DNA of 64,000 nucleotides, taken from positions 1 through 64,000 of the forward strand of contig NZ_JAFJSY010000044.1 in NCBI RefSeq assembly GCF_019857225.1, read 5' to 3'. The DNA comes from Streptomyces plumbidurans. Its GTDB lineage: Bacteria > Actinomycetota > Actinomycetes > Streptomycetales > Streptomycetaceae. Shown in pieces: positions 33,735 through 43,100 of this stretch (the first letter of the stretch is position 1; each line of letters starts with the position of its first letter). The notes under the pieces are model-generated. The model searched no databases. It was given only the letters and a program-made list of their open reading frames with translations, and was not told the DNA's origin. Position numbers and translations under genes: made by a program.

Positions 33735-33767
33735 AGAGCCCGGGCCGCATGTCACGGCCCGGGCCCT
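33735..33767. terminator. Strong hairpin after the symporter gene
   Basis: AGAGCCCGGGCCG faces CGGCCCGGGCCCT across a 7-base loop with one mismatch in a 13-base stem. It lies 21 bases beyond the symporter stop on the minus strand and also separates it from the decayed DinB gene. Confidence 0.75.
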
Positions 33768-33776
33768 CGCGCACTG

Positions 33777-33791
33777 CTGACGATGCGTCAG
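33777..33791. promoter_or_regulatory. CTGAC-N5-GTCAG, site 7, overlapping the symporter stop codon
   Basis: Perfect repeat CTGACGATGCGTCAG covering the stop codon of the symporter gene (33788-33790). It matches the operator family but no -10 lies at the right distance on either strand. It may be a non-promoter site, a remnant, or chance. Confidence 0.4.
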
Positions 33792-35362
33792 TCCTTTACT
33801 GCCGTACGCCCGGTGACGTCCTCCACCTCGCCCGCCGGAGCCGGTACGGCGACCGCCGCGCTGTCGTCGTCCGTGTTGATCCTCTCGATGACCCCCAGCC
33901 GGTCGGGGGTGTCCTCCGGCTTCAGATAGCCGACCAGGATGTACAGCACCAGGGAGACGGCCAGCGGGATCGACACCTGGTACTGGAGCGGGACGCCGCC
34001 GTCGACGTTCCAGCTGATCGGGTAGTTGACCAGCCAGAAGGCCAGCAGGCCCATCGCCCAGCTGACGAGCGCGGCCGTCGGGCCGGAGCGCCTGAACTGG
34101 CGCAGCAGGCCCAGCATCATCGGGATGGCGATCGGGCCCATCAGACCCGCCACCCACTTGATCACGACGGTGATGATGTCCTTGAAGGTCGGCGAGTTGA
34201 CCTGCGTCGCCACCGCCATCGACAGACCGAGGAAGATCACCGTGGTCACCCGCGCCGCGATCAGACCGGAACGCTCGTTCCAGGCCCGCGCCGCGCGCGA
34301 CACCACCGGCGCCACGTCGCGGGTGAAGACCGCCGCGATCGCGTTGGCGTCGGAGGAGCACATGGCCATCGTGTGGGAGAAGAACCCGACGATCACCAGG
34401 CCCAACAGCCCGTGCGGCAGCAGCTGTTCGGTCATCAGGCCGTAGGAGTCGGAGCCGTCCGGCTTCTGCGCGTGCACCAGCAGCGGCGACATCCACATCG
34501 GGAAGAAGAGGACGACCGGCCAGACCAGCCACAGGATCGCGGACAGCCGCGCCGAGCGCTCGGCCTCACGGGCGCTGCCCGTCGCCATGTAGCGCTGGGC
34601 CTGGTTGAGCATGCCGCCGTTGTACTCGAAGAGCTTGATGAAGAGGAACGCCAGCAGGAAGACCGTGCCGTAGGGGCCCACCAGCGGCTTGTCGTGGCCG
34701 TGCAGGGCGGGCTGGTCGAAGGCGTCGAAGATGCCGATGCCCTTGTCGTTCAGCTTCAGCACCACCGCGACGAACATCGAGATGCCCGCGAGCAACTGGA
34801 TGATGAACTGGCCCAGTTCGGTCAGCGCGTCCGCCCACAGGCCGCCGATGGTGCAGTAGACGGCGGTGATCGCGCCGGTGATCAGGATGCCCTGGTTGAG
34901 TGTGACGCCGGTGAAGACCGCGAGCAGCGTCGCGATCGCGGCCCACTTCGCGGCGACGTCCACGATCTTCAGCAGCATGCCCGACCAGACCAGCGCCTGC
35001 TGGGTCTTGAGGTCGTAGCGGTTCTTCAGGTACTCCAGCGGCGAGGCCACATGGAGCCGTGAGCGCAGCCGGTTGATGCGTGGCGCGAACAGTTTCGAGC
35101 CGATGGCGATGCCCAGGGCGATCGGGAACGACCAGGTCACGAAGGACGTCACACCGTAGGTGTAGGCGATGCCCGCGTACCCCGTGAACAGGACCGCGCT
35201 GTAGCCCGACATGTGGTGGGAGATGCCGGACAGCCACCACGGCATCTTTCCGCCGGCCGTGAAGAAGTCGCTGACATTGCCCACTTGCTTGTGGGACCAG
35301 ACGCCGATGGCCACCATCACGCCGAAGTAGCCGATGAGCACGGCCCAGTCGAGACTGTTCAT
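33788..35362 (-). CDS. Sodium:solute symporter (SSS family)
   Basis: 524 residues, about 13 hydrophobic segments. SSS signatures: DFFTAGGKMPWWLSGISHHMSGYSAVLFTGYAG near the N-terminus, ADALTELGQFIIQLLAGISM, and NGGMLNQAQRYMA. GFFSHTMAMCSSDANAIAAVFTRD matches the conserved region of the fifth repeat. It imports an organic solute with Na+; the substrate is unknown but could be the acid fed to the operator-controlled pathway, since a copy of the operator lies at its 3' end. No operator is in front of it. A 227-base gap separates it from the SDR gene, where I see nothing else. Confidence 0.88.
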   Translation of the reverse strand: MNSLDWAVLIGYFGVMVAIGVWSHKQVGNVSDFFTAGGKMPWWLSGISHHMSGYSAVLFTGYAGIAYTYGVTSFVTWSFPIALGIAIGSKLFAPRINRLRSRLHVASPLEYLKNRYDLKTQQALVWSGMLLKIVDVAAKWAAIATLLAVFTGVTLNQGILITGAITAVYCTIGGLWADALTELGQFIIQLLAGISMFVAVVLKLNDKGIGIFDAFDQPALHGHDKPLVGPYGTVFLLAFLFIKLFEYNGGMLNQAQRYMATGSAREAERSARLSAILWLVWPVVLFFPMWMSPLLVHAQKPDGSDSYGLMTEQLLPHGLLGLVIVGFFSHTMAMCSSDANAIAAVFTRDVAPVVSRAARAWNERSGLIAARVTTVIFLGLSMAVATQVNSPTFKDIITVVIKWVAGLMGPIAIPMMLGLLRQFRRSGPTAALVSWAMGLLAFWLVNYPISWNVDGGVPLQYQVSIPLAVSLVLYILVGYLKPEDTPDRLGVIERINTDDDSAAVAVPAPAGEVEDVTGRTAVKD

Positions 35363-35589
35363 GAGCCCCCTTCCAGGGTCCGCCTTGTGAACCGCGCTCA
35401 GTTGGTTGGCACTTCGCCTGAGCGGGGTAGGGGCGAGGGAAGCCGGGAGAGGCCGCGAAGTGCCCGCTCATCGTGGGTGCGGTTGCGCGGACACGACAAG
35501 CGGACGTAGGGTCAAGAGCAAGTAAAGATGTTCGTCTTGTTGACCTCTGTTCACTCACATGAACAACCGACGATGGTGGGGGCGTGGTC

Positions 35590-36375
35590 TCAGCGCATCA
35601 GCTCCCCGGCGTTGACCAGCAGCGACTGCCCCGTGATGGCCCGTGCCCGGTCCGACGCCAGGAACACCGCGGCGTCCGCCACGTCCCCGTCGGTCGCCAG
35701 GTCCGGCAGCGCCATCCGGCCGGTGAGTCGCTGCAGCACCTCGGGCTCGGGCACGCCCTCCGTGTGGGCCGTGAACTGGACGTACGCCTGCACCGGCGGG
35801 CCCCACATCCAGCCGGGCAGCACGGTGTTGACCCGGATGCGGTGCGGGCCGAGCTCCCGGGCGAGGGAGTACATCGCACTGGTCAGCGCCCCCTTCGAGG
35901 CCGCGTACGCCGCCTGCCTGACCTGGCTGGGGGCGGCCACCGACGACTGCGTCCCGATGAACACCACCGAGCCCCCGCGCTCCTTGAGCGCCGGCAGACA
36001 GGCCCGGGTCATCCGCAGCGAACCCAGCAGGTTCACGTCGATCACCGACTGCCAGGTGGCGAAGTCCGCATCCTCGAGCCCGCCGAAGTAGCTGTCCCAG
36101 GCGGCCACATGGACGACCGCGTCGATCCGCCCGAACCGCTCCCGCGCCAGTTCCGCCAGCCGCTCGCACTGCGCCTCGTCCGTGATGTCCGTCGGCCGGT
36201 ACGCCGTGTGCGTCCCGTCCGGATCGATCTCGGCGGCGCTCTTGGCGAGGTTCGCCTCGGTGCGCGCCCCGAGCACGGCGTTCCCGCCGTCGCGTACGAC
36301 GGCCGCCGCGACCTGGTGCCCGAGCCCCGCGCCGACCCCCGACACGACGACCGTCTTGCCCGCAAGCAGTGACAT
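35590..36375 (-). CDS. Short-chain dehydrogenase/reductase
   Basis: 261 residues from ATG 36375, preceded by GGAGG; the frame runs upstream through the operator without a site. SDR motifs: SGVGAGLGHQVAAAV, VHVAAW in place of NNAG, Ser in GTQSSVAAP, and YAASKGAL. RARTEANL follows the second strand, an Arg-containing NADP-type pattern. It diverges from the uncharacterised gene at 36461 across operator site 6, indicating it belongs to the same regulon as the ligase locus. Confidence 0.87.
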   Translation of the reverse strand: MSLLAGKTVVVSGVGAGLGHQVAAAVVRDGGNAVLGARTEANLAKSAAEIDPDGTHTAYRPTDITDEAQCERLAELARERFGRIDAVVHVAAWDSYFGGLEDADFATWQSVIDVNLLGSLRMTRACLPALKERGGSVVFIGTQSSVAAPSQVRQAAYAASKGALTSAMYSLARELGPHRIRVNTVLPGWMWGPPVQAYVQFTAHTEGVPEPEVLQRLTGRMALPDLATDGDVADAAVFLASDRARAITGQSLLVNAGELMR

Positions 36376-36407
36376 GACCGACCTCCGCACTGACCCTGGC
36401 GCATTGT

Positions 36408-36422
36408 CTGACGGGGCGTCAG
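36408..36422. promoter_or_regulatory. Operator CTGAC-N5-GTCAG, site 6
   Basis: Perfect repeat CTGACGGGGCGTCAG, 33 bases upstream of the SDR start and 39 bases upstream of the divergent plus-strand gene. Unlike sites 1-3 it has no -10 at 17 bases, so the promoters here are not obvious. Confidence 0.68.
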
Positions 36423-36460
36423 AGTATGGGCGAGCGGCCGACGAAGGAAGGGGAACGCCC

Positions 36461-37306
36461 ATGTCCGACGAGAGCGGCACCCGCAGCGGGACGTACGCCG
36501 AACTGGCCGCGGTGGGGCCCTACGAGGTCCGTCCGGGCCACGCCCTGATCACCATGGTGGAGCCCCACCCCGGCCATGAGTACGCGTACAACCGCTGGTA
36601 CGAGGACGACCACTACTACGCCGGCGCGATGGCCATGCCCTGGATGTTCGCCGGGCGCCGCTGGGTGGCGACCCGGGACCTCCAACTCCTGCGCTACCCC
36701 GAGAAGTCGGCGATCGCCCAGCCGGTCACCGCGGGCTGCTACCTCTCGACGTACTGGATCACCGACGGCCGCTACGACGACCACATGAGGTGGACCGTCG
36801 CCATCAACAAGCGCCTCAACCGCGACGCCCGGGTCTATCAGGACCGTACGCATGTCTTCACGGCGTTCCAGGACCACGAGGCGACGGTCTACCGGGACGG
36901 GGCCGCGGGGCCGCGCGACGTCCACGCCCTCGACCATCCCTACGCGGGGCTGGTCGTCGAGGTGATCGACGCCGAATCTGCCGAGCAGCGCGGGGAGTTG
37001 CTCGAATGGCTGCGCTCACGGCATCTGCCGAAGCGGGTGGCGGGCTCACCGGCCGCGATGGTGACCGTCTTCCGGCCCACCCCACTGCCGGGCGACCGCA
37101 TGACCTATGTCAAGCAGGTCGACGGCGTGGACACCAGGCTGACCCTGCTGTGGTTTCTGCAGGCGGATCCGCGGGAGTGCTGGGAGGCGTACTTCGCGGA
37201 CCTGGATGCGCCGGTGCGGGAGGCGGGGCTGGGGAGGGTGGAACTGGTGGCGCCGTTCGTCCCGACGGTGCCGGGCACGGACACGTACGTCGACCGGCTG
37301 AGGTAG
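36461..37306 (+). CDS. Uncharacterised protein, possibly duplicated dimeric alpha/beta-barrel (EthD-like)
   Basis: 281 residues, not recognised. GGAAGGGG precedes the ATG. Two similar halves may exist: residues 25-75 (HALITMVEPHPGHEYAYNRW, WMFAGRRWVATRDLQLLRYP) and about 165-260 (AGLVVEVIDAESAEQRGELLEWL, TRLTLLWFLQADPRECWEAYF), each resembling ferredoxin-like dimeric alpha/beta-barrel proteins such as EthD. There is no signal or membrane segment. It shares operator site 6 with the divergent SDR, so a role in the same catabolic pathway is likely by inference. Other folds are possible. Confidence 0.6.
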   Translation: MSDESGTRSGTYAELAAVGPYEVRPGHALITMVEPHPGHEYAYNRWYEDDHYYAGAMAMPWMFAGRRWVATRDLQLLRYPEKSAIAQPVTAGCYLSTYWITDGRYDDHMRWTVAINKRLNRDARVYQDRTHVFTAFQDHEATVYRDGAAGPRDVHALDHPYAGLVVEVIDAESAEQRGELLEWLRSRHLPKRVAGSPAAMVTVFRPTPLPGDRMTYVKQVDGVDTRLTLLWFLQADPRECWEAYFADLDAPVREAGLGRVELVAPFVPTVPGTDTYVDRLR

Positions 37307-37474
37307 GGGCGGTTCAGCCGCGTCCGGGCACAAGCCGAGCCCCCTCGGCAAGGACGGCGAACTGGTCGAGAGGGCTCTTCATGTGCTGCTTGTGAAGCGG
37401 TGCTGCCTATGTAGCTGTGGTGCTTGTGAAGTTGTGGAGACTGAACTCGGCCGAGGATCAGGAAGATCCTCCCC

Positions 37475-37666
37475 TCACGCCTTGATCGAGCCGACGAAGG
37501 TGTTCCACGCGTCGGCCGGGAAGGCCAGTACGGGACCCTCCGGAACCTTGGAGTCCCGGACGGCCATGGCCGCGCGGACCGGTGACTTGATCTCGACGCA
37601 CGCGCCGTTGCCGGTGGAGTACGAGGACTTGGTCCATGTCCGCGTGGCGCCCTGACGAATTGCCAT
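37475..37666 (-). CDS. DUF397 small protein, partner of the XRE regulator (Scr2-like)
   Basis: 63 residues from ATG 37666 with GGAG eight bases upstream. Signature: WTKSSYSTGNGACVEIK, VAVRDSKVPEGPVLAFP-type sequence (here MAVRDSKVPEGPVLAFPADAW). It lies 213 bases downstream of the XRE gene in the same direction. I recall an XRE-DUF397 pair (SCO4441/SCO4442, Scr1/Scr2) that stimulates actinorhodin production at the matching place in S. coelicolor. Confidence 0.88.
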   Translation of the reverse strand: MAIRQGATRTWTKSSYSTGNGACVEIKSPVRAAMAVRDSKVPEGPVLAFPADAWNTFVGSIKA

Positions 37667-37879
37667 TTTTGCTCCGAATTGCCAGTTGTGAGTTGCTGTC
37701 ACCGCACACCGGATCCGGCTCCGGACCCACAGCGCGGTTTGCGCCAACCTCTGGTGTGTGGTGGCGTGATCGACGCTACTCGCCAACCCCGGCGTACGAA
37801 GTGACCATTCACTCGACCGGGTGGCATATTCCAGATGAGTCTTCCAGTACTGCCTATGGAAGGTGTACTGTGCTTCGCT

Positions 37880-38737
37880 TCAGCGGGCGTACTCCTTCGC
37901 GATGTCCGCGATGAACTGCCGTGACTGGTCCGGATTCAGGGCCTGGGCGCGCAGATGCTCGTACATCACGCTGTACTTCTGCACGTCGTTGGCCTTCTCC
38001 AGATACAGGTCGCTCGTGACGCCCTCGATGTAGACGACGCTGGAGTCGGCCGCGTCGGGGAACTCCAGGATCGCGTACTGGCCGTTGAGGCCGGGATGCG
38101 CGCCCATGTCGAAGGGGATGACCTGCACGGTGACGTGCGGCAGCTGGGAGTGCTCGACGAGCTGCTCCAACTGGTCGCGCATCAGGGAGCGGTTGCCCAC
38201 CACACGGCGCAGGGCGGCCTCGTCCATCACCGTCCACAGCCGCAGCGGGTTGTCGGGGGCGGTGATTCGTTCCTGCCGGCGCAGCCGCACCTGGACGCGC
38301 TTCTCGATGTCGGTGGCCGCGGTCTCGGGGAGCGCCCCCGTGATCAGGGCCTCCGCGTACTGCCTGGTCTGCAGCAGACCGGGGACCACCTGGGGGTCGT
38401 AGACCCTGAGGCTCGCCGCGTCCGTCTCCAGGCCGATGTACACGCTGTAGGGGATGTCGCCGAAGGAGTGCCACCAGCCCTGCTGGCGCGAGTCCTTGGC
38501 CATCTGCATCAGCGAGTCGACGATGCGGTGGTCCTCCACCTCGTAGACGCCGCACAGGTCGCGCACGTCACGCTGGCTGATACTGCGCCGGCCGTTCTCG
38601 AGGCGGCTGATCTTCGACTGCGACACCAGCAGCCGCTCCGCCACTTCCTCGGCCGTCATGCCCTTGAGCTCACGGAGCCTGCGCAGCTCCTGGCCCAGCC
38701 GGCGTCGCCTGACGGTGGGATTGACATTGGACGCCAC
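37880..38737 (-). CDS. XRE-family regulator with DUF5753 (Scr1-like)
   Basis: 285 residues from GTG 38737, with GGAGGTGC nine bases upstream; the open frame further upstream has no ribosome site. HTH at about residues 14-60 (LGQELRRLRELKGMTAEEVAERL, VSQSKISRLENGRRSIS), then DUF5753 with PQVVPGLLQTRQYAEAL. It is a DNA-binding regulator acting with its DUF397 partner downstream. Position and neighbours suggest the orthologue of S. coelicolor Scr1. Confidence 0.9.
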   Translation of the reverse strand: MASNVNPTVRRRRLGQELRRLRELKGMTAEEVAERLLVSQSKISRLENGRRSISQRDVRDLCGVYEVEDHRIVDSLMQMAKDSRQQGWWHSFGDIPYSVYIGLETDAASLRVYDPQVVPGLLQTRQYAEALITGALPETAATDIEKRVQVRLRRQERITAPDNPLRLWTVMDEAALRRVVGNRSLMRDQLEQLVEHSQLPHVTVQVIPFDMGAHPGLNGQYAILEFPDAADSSVVYIEGVTSDLYLEKANDVQKYSVMYEHLRAQALNPDQSRQFIADIAKEYAR

Positions 38738-39112
38738 GGGACGTGCACCTCCGGCTGCGTGACTCGACTTGCCACTTTGCGTATCTGCTGTTGAGCAGAC
38801 TGCCACCAAGGTGCTCCGTGCCGCTGGCAAACGGATGGATATGCGCTGCATACGCGCCAGTTGGCCGCCGGAGCGACATGCGGCCGCGCGGGACGGCGGA
38901 CCGCTGCGGCCCTCCGTGGGGACGGATGGGCACAGCGGTTCCGCCGCCCCGCGCGGACCAGCGGCTCCCGTACCGGACTTGGGGACTTGCCTGTTCAGGC
39001 TCGGTGCGGCGCTCGGCAATGCGTGGTGCTGCGTGGTGCTGCGTGGTGCTGCGGTTGTGCACGTACGTGCCCGTACGCGTGCGGTTTCGTGCTGCCCGTC
39101 GTGGTGCGCGGC
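38738..39112. other. 375-base gap upstream of the XRE regulator, with a decamer repeat
   Basis: No protein-coding signal is convincing here. It holds three perfect tandem copies of GCGTGGTGCT at 39021-39050 and, just after, alternating GTGCACGTACGTGCCCGTAC sequence that could form hairpins. The promoter of the XRE gene should be near 38760-38830, but no consensus elements stand out. Confidence 0.5.
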
Positions 39113-39871
39113 TCAGTGCGCCACGACGCGCGCCATGGAACCGCGGCGCGGCTGCATCGGAACGCCGCGAGCGGGTTCCGGTGCGGACCTGGACGGTCCG
39201 GCAGGCTGGCGCCCGGACGGCGAGGCCGGGCTGCGGCGCGGCTGGGCCGCCACGCCGTTCTGGACGTCCATCACGGCGTGCGCCACGAGGCCGCCCATCG
39301 GGTCGTGCCTGATCAGATCCCGCAGCCGGGAGCGCGAGGACCGACCCTCGTTGCCCGGATACAGGTGCTTGCCGAGACCGACCGCGTGGGCCAGGGCGGC
39401 GAGCGCCGCGGTCCGCGGGTCCGGTGGCACGCCGGTACGGATCGCTGAATCCAGCCGGGCCCTGATCTCCCGGCTGATTTCGGTGTCCGTCGCCTGATAG
39501 CGCGTCGTCGGCAGCACTCCGCACATCTGGCCCGCCACGGCATGCACCATGCCGCACCGCTCCAGATGCGAGAGATAGGTCTGGCGCAGCCCTAGTCGGG
39601 GCCCGCCGATCCAGTGGACGGCACGCACGGGAGCGCCACGCCTTCGCAGCAACTCCAATGCGCAGTCCAGAGTTGGATCTCCAGTCGGCCGTGGGGCCAC
39701 CACGGCGATACGATCCCCGTCTGGGGCTATCCGTCCGGCCAGCGCCAGCTCCACTAGCTGTGCTCCGGCCAGACCGAGGTCGAGCGACTGCGGCTGTGCA
39801 GTGGTACCCGTGGTCGGGTCCAATGCCAGCAGCAGAAGCTCCTCCGGAATTGTTCTGCGGCTCCTGCCCAT
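39113..39871 (-). CDS. GPP34 (GOLPH3-like) family phosphoprotein
   Basis: 252 residues. GPP34 features: IPEELLLLALDPTTGTT, then LDLGLAGAQLVELALAGRI at the N-terminus and the helix-rich core with LGLRQTYLSHLERCGMV and RTAALAALAHAVGLGKHLYPG. The eukaryotic homologue GOLPH3 binds phosphoinositides; actinomycete copies are of unknown function, perhaps peripheral membrane proteins. The C-terminal 50 residues are Pro/Arg/Ser-rich and probably disordered. It diverges from the D,D-carboxypeptidase gene. Confidence 0.85.
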   Translation of the reverse strand: MGRSRRTIPEELLLLALDPTTGTTAQPQSLDLGLAGAQLVELALAGRIAPDGDRIAVVAPRPTGDPTLDCALELLRRRGAPVRAVHWIGGPRLGLRQTYLSHLERCGMVHAVAGQMCGVLPTTRYQATDTEISREIRARLDSAIRTGVPPDPRTAALAALAHAVGLGKHLYPGNEGRSSRSRLRDLIRHDPMGGLVAHAVMDVQNGVAAQPRRSPASPSGRQPAGPSRSAPEPARGVPMQPRRGSMARVVAH

Positions 39872-40104
39872 CCATGCCTCCCCGCGTGGATGAAAGACAG
39901 GGTGACCCCTCTCACATTGGTCTGTCGAGAGTGCGTGACCTCTTTGTGAGGGAACCGGTAGGTATGTCGTTCTCGTCTACCGCAGGGGTTAAGCCCGCAC
40001 ACAGGACACTGGTACATGGTTCGGACAGCGTGTTTGAGCGGTGTTCCGGGCGGCGGTTCACGGTTCGATAGCGCACGCGGGGCGTGCGGCAGGAGGAGGC
40101 ATCG

Positions 40105-43100
40105 GTGGCGGGCGAGTCCCCCGACAGGTCGAAGAAGCGCGCGTCGTCGGCAGAACCGACGTCGGGGAGCACGGGCCCGGTTCCCGAGGCCCGCACGAAG
40201 GAACCCTCGACGCGAGACCCACGCCTGGCCGTGGCGCGTGACGCCGGGACGCCGGGCGGCGTGGACACCGCGACGCGGGTGTTCTCGGTACGGGATACGG
40301 CACGGGGGGACGCTGGCGCCGGGTTGGACGCCGGGGGTGCCGCTGGCGCTGGCTTGGACGCGGGGGGTGCCGCTGGCGCTGGCTTGGACGCGGGGGGTGC
40401 CGCTGGCGCTGGCTTGGACGCGGGGGGTGCCGCTGGCGCGGGCGCGGACGTCGAGAAGGGCGCTGTGAGCGGGGGCGGGGACCGTGATGGTGCCGCGAAC
40501 TCGGGCGGGGGCGTCGAGGACGGTGCCACGAGCGCAGGCGGGGACGTCGAGGGTGGTGCCGTGAGCGGGGGCGGGGACCGTGATGGGGCCGCGACCTCGG
40601 GCGGGGGCGTCGAGGACGGTGCCACGGGCGCGGGCGGGGACGTCGAGGGTGGTGCCGTGAGCGGGGGCGGGGACCGGGATGGTGGTGCCGCGGGCTCTGG
40701 CGAGGACCGCGAGGATGGTGCCGCTGGCGGAGACGTCGAGGATGGTGCCGCGGGCTCGGGCGAGGGCCGCAATGGTGGCGCCGTGGGGTCGGGCAAGGAC
40801 CGCGCGGAAGGTGCCGCGGGCGCAGGCGGAGACGTCGCGGATGGTGCCGCGAGCGGGGACGCGGATCGCCACGTTGGTGCCGCGGGCTCGGGCGGGGACG
40901 TCGAGGACGGTGCCGCGAGCGCAGGCGGGGACGGCGAGGGTGGTGCCGTGAGCGGGGGCGGGGACCGGGATGGTGGTGCCGCGGGCTCAGGCGACCACCG
41001 CGAGGAAGGTGCCGGAAGCGGCGGAGACGTTTCCGCGGATGGTGTGGCGGAGGGTGACGAGGGTGGCGCGTCCAGTGACGCCCCCGGAGGCTCGTCCGGC
41101 GACGACCGCCTGCGCGCGGCTGTGGCGGCCTGGGTTCGCTCCGGCGACTCCAAGGACGCGGAAGCCGCCCCGGGCCGCGAGAAGCCTGCTGAGGGCGCCG
41201 GAGCGGATGATTCCGGCGCCGCGGACGGTGGGGGGAACGGGGCGCCTGCGGCGGTAGGTGACGCGGAGGACGAAAGCGAGTCCTCCGAGGACGTCTCCGG
41301 CGCTGCTACGGCAAGTGGGCCCGAGGCCCCGAAGCCGGCCACCTCCGGCGACAACTCGGATGCGGGTTCCGAGCCGAATACGTCCACTGCCGACGAGGCC
41401 ACCAACGCCGACGGCAAGGGCGCCGCTGCGAGGGCGGGCACCGCCTCCAAGGCGGCTGCCGGTGACCCCCGTGCCGCTGATGAGGGCTCCACCCCGAAGG
41501 GCGATGCCCCTGATGGCGGCGCAGACGCAGCCGCCAAGGCCGACACCCCCGCCGCCGATGAGGCCACCGCCTCCAAGGCGGGCGCGCCCGGCGCTGGTGC
41601 GAGCCCGGCCGACAAGGCTGACGCCCCTGCGGCCACCGCAGATGCAGCCCCCGCGGCTGACACCCCCGTAACCGGTGAGACCACCGCCCCCAAGACGGGC
41701 GCGCCCGGCGCTGGTGCGAGCCCGGCCGACAAGGCTGACGCCCCTGCGGCCACCGCAGATGCAGCCCCCGCGGCTGACACCCCCGTAACCGGTGAGACCA
41801 CCGCCCCCAAGACGGGCGCGCCCGGCGCTGGTGCGAGCCCGGCCGACAAGGCTGACGCCCCTGCGGCCACCGCAGATGCAGCCCCCGCGGCTGACACCCC
41901 CGTAACCGGTGAGACCACCGCCCCCAAGACGGGCGCGCCCGGCGCTGGTGCGAGCCCGGCCGACAAGGCTGACGCCCCTGCGCCCGCCGCAGACGCAGCC
42001 CCCAAAGCCGACGACACCCCCGCCGCCGATGAGGCCACCCCCTCCAAGGCGGACGCGTCCGCCGCCGGTGCGAGCCCGGTCGGGAAGGCCGACGCCAAGA
42101 ACACCCCCGAGACCGGCGACGGCCCCGCCAAGCGCGACCCCTCGCGCAGCGAGACCCCGGACGGCAAGCCCAAGCCCCCGGAGGGCACCCCCTCCGACCG
42201 TGAAGACCGCAAGCCGGTCGATCAACCCACCGCCATCTTCAAGCGCCCGCCGGCCAAACCGCAGGTGGATCAGCCCACGACCATGCTGAAGCTCGGGGAC
42301 GTGCCGAAGGCACCCGAGAAGAGGGCGCCCGAGAAGAAGGCGCCCGAGCCGCCCGCGGCTGAGCGCACCAGTAAGTTCGTGGCGCTGAAGCCGTTGGACG
42401 AGCCGGGGGCGAGGCAGCCGGCGGATGCCACGGCGCAGGTTCCGCAGGTCGGGCCCGAGCGCACGGCGCAGCAGCCGCTGCCGCCGAAGCCGCCCATGGA
42501 CCTGCTGGCCGAGCTGACGAACACGCCGCCTCCGCCGCAGACCCCGGTCCGCACGCTCGTCCGCCGCGTCAAGATCTGGACCCCGCTGGTCCTCCTCCTG
42601 GTGATCGTCTTTGCGATCGTGCAGGCCGTACGCCCCCTGCCCACCCCCACGCTCGCCCTGACCGCCGACGACTCCTACACCTTCGACGGCGACAAGGCGG
42701 ACCTCCCCTGGCCGAGCGAGGGCCAGGGCTGGATGGACGTCAACGGCATCGGCACGATGGGGAACTTCGGCAAGCAGACCCCCGTCGCGGTCGGCTCCGT
42801 CGCCAAGGCGATGACCGCGTACCTCGTCCTCAAGGACCACCCGCTGAAGCCGGGCGCGGAGGGCGAGAAGATCACGGTCGACGCGCTGGCGGAGAAGGAG
42901 GGCGGCTACGACAAGGACGGCGAGTCCACCCTCAACACGGTCAAGAAGGGCGACGTGCTCACCGAGCGGCAGGCACTGTCGGCCGTCATGATCCCGTCGG
43001 CGAACAACATCGCCCGCCTGCTGGCCCGTTGGGACGCGGGCTCCGAGGCGGCGTTCATCAAGAAGATGAACGACACCGCCAAGAAGCTCGGGATGAGGAA

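Noticed and set aside
40321..41975. Regular repeats as a CRISPR array
   Set aside because: The units are directly adjacent, in frame and coding; there are no variable spacers or cas genes.
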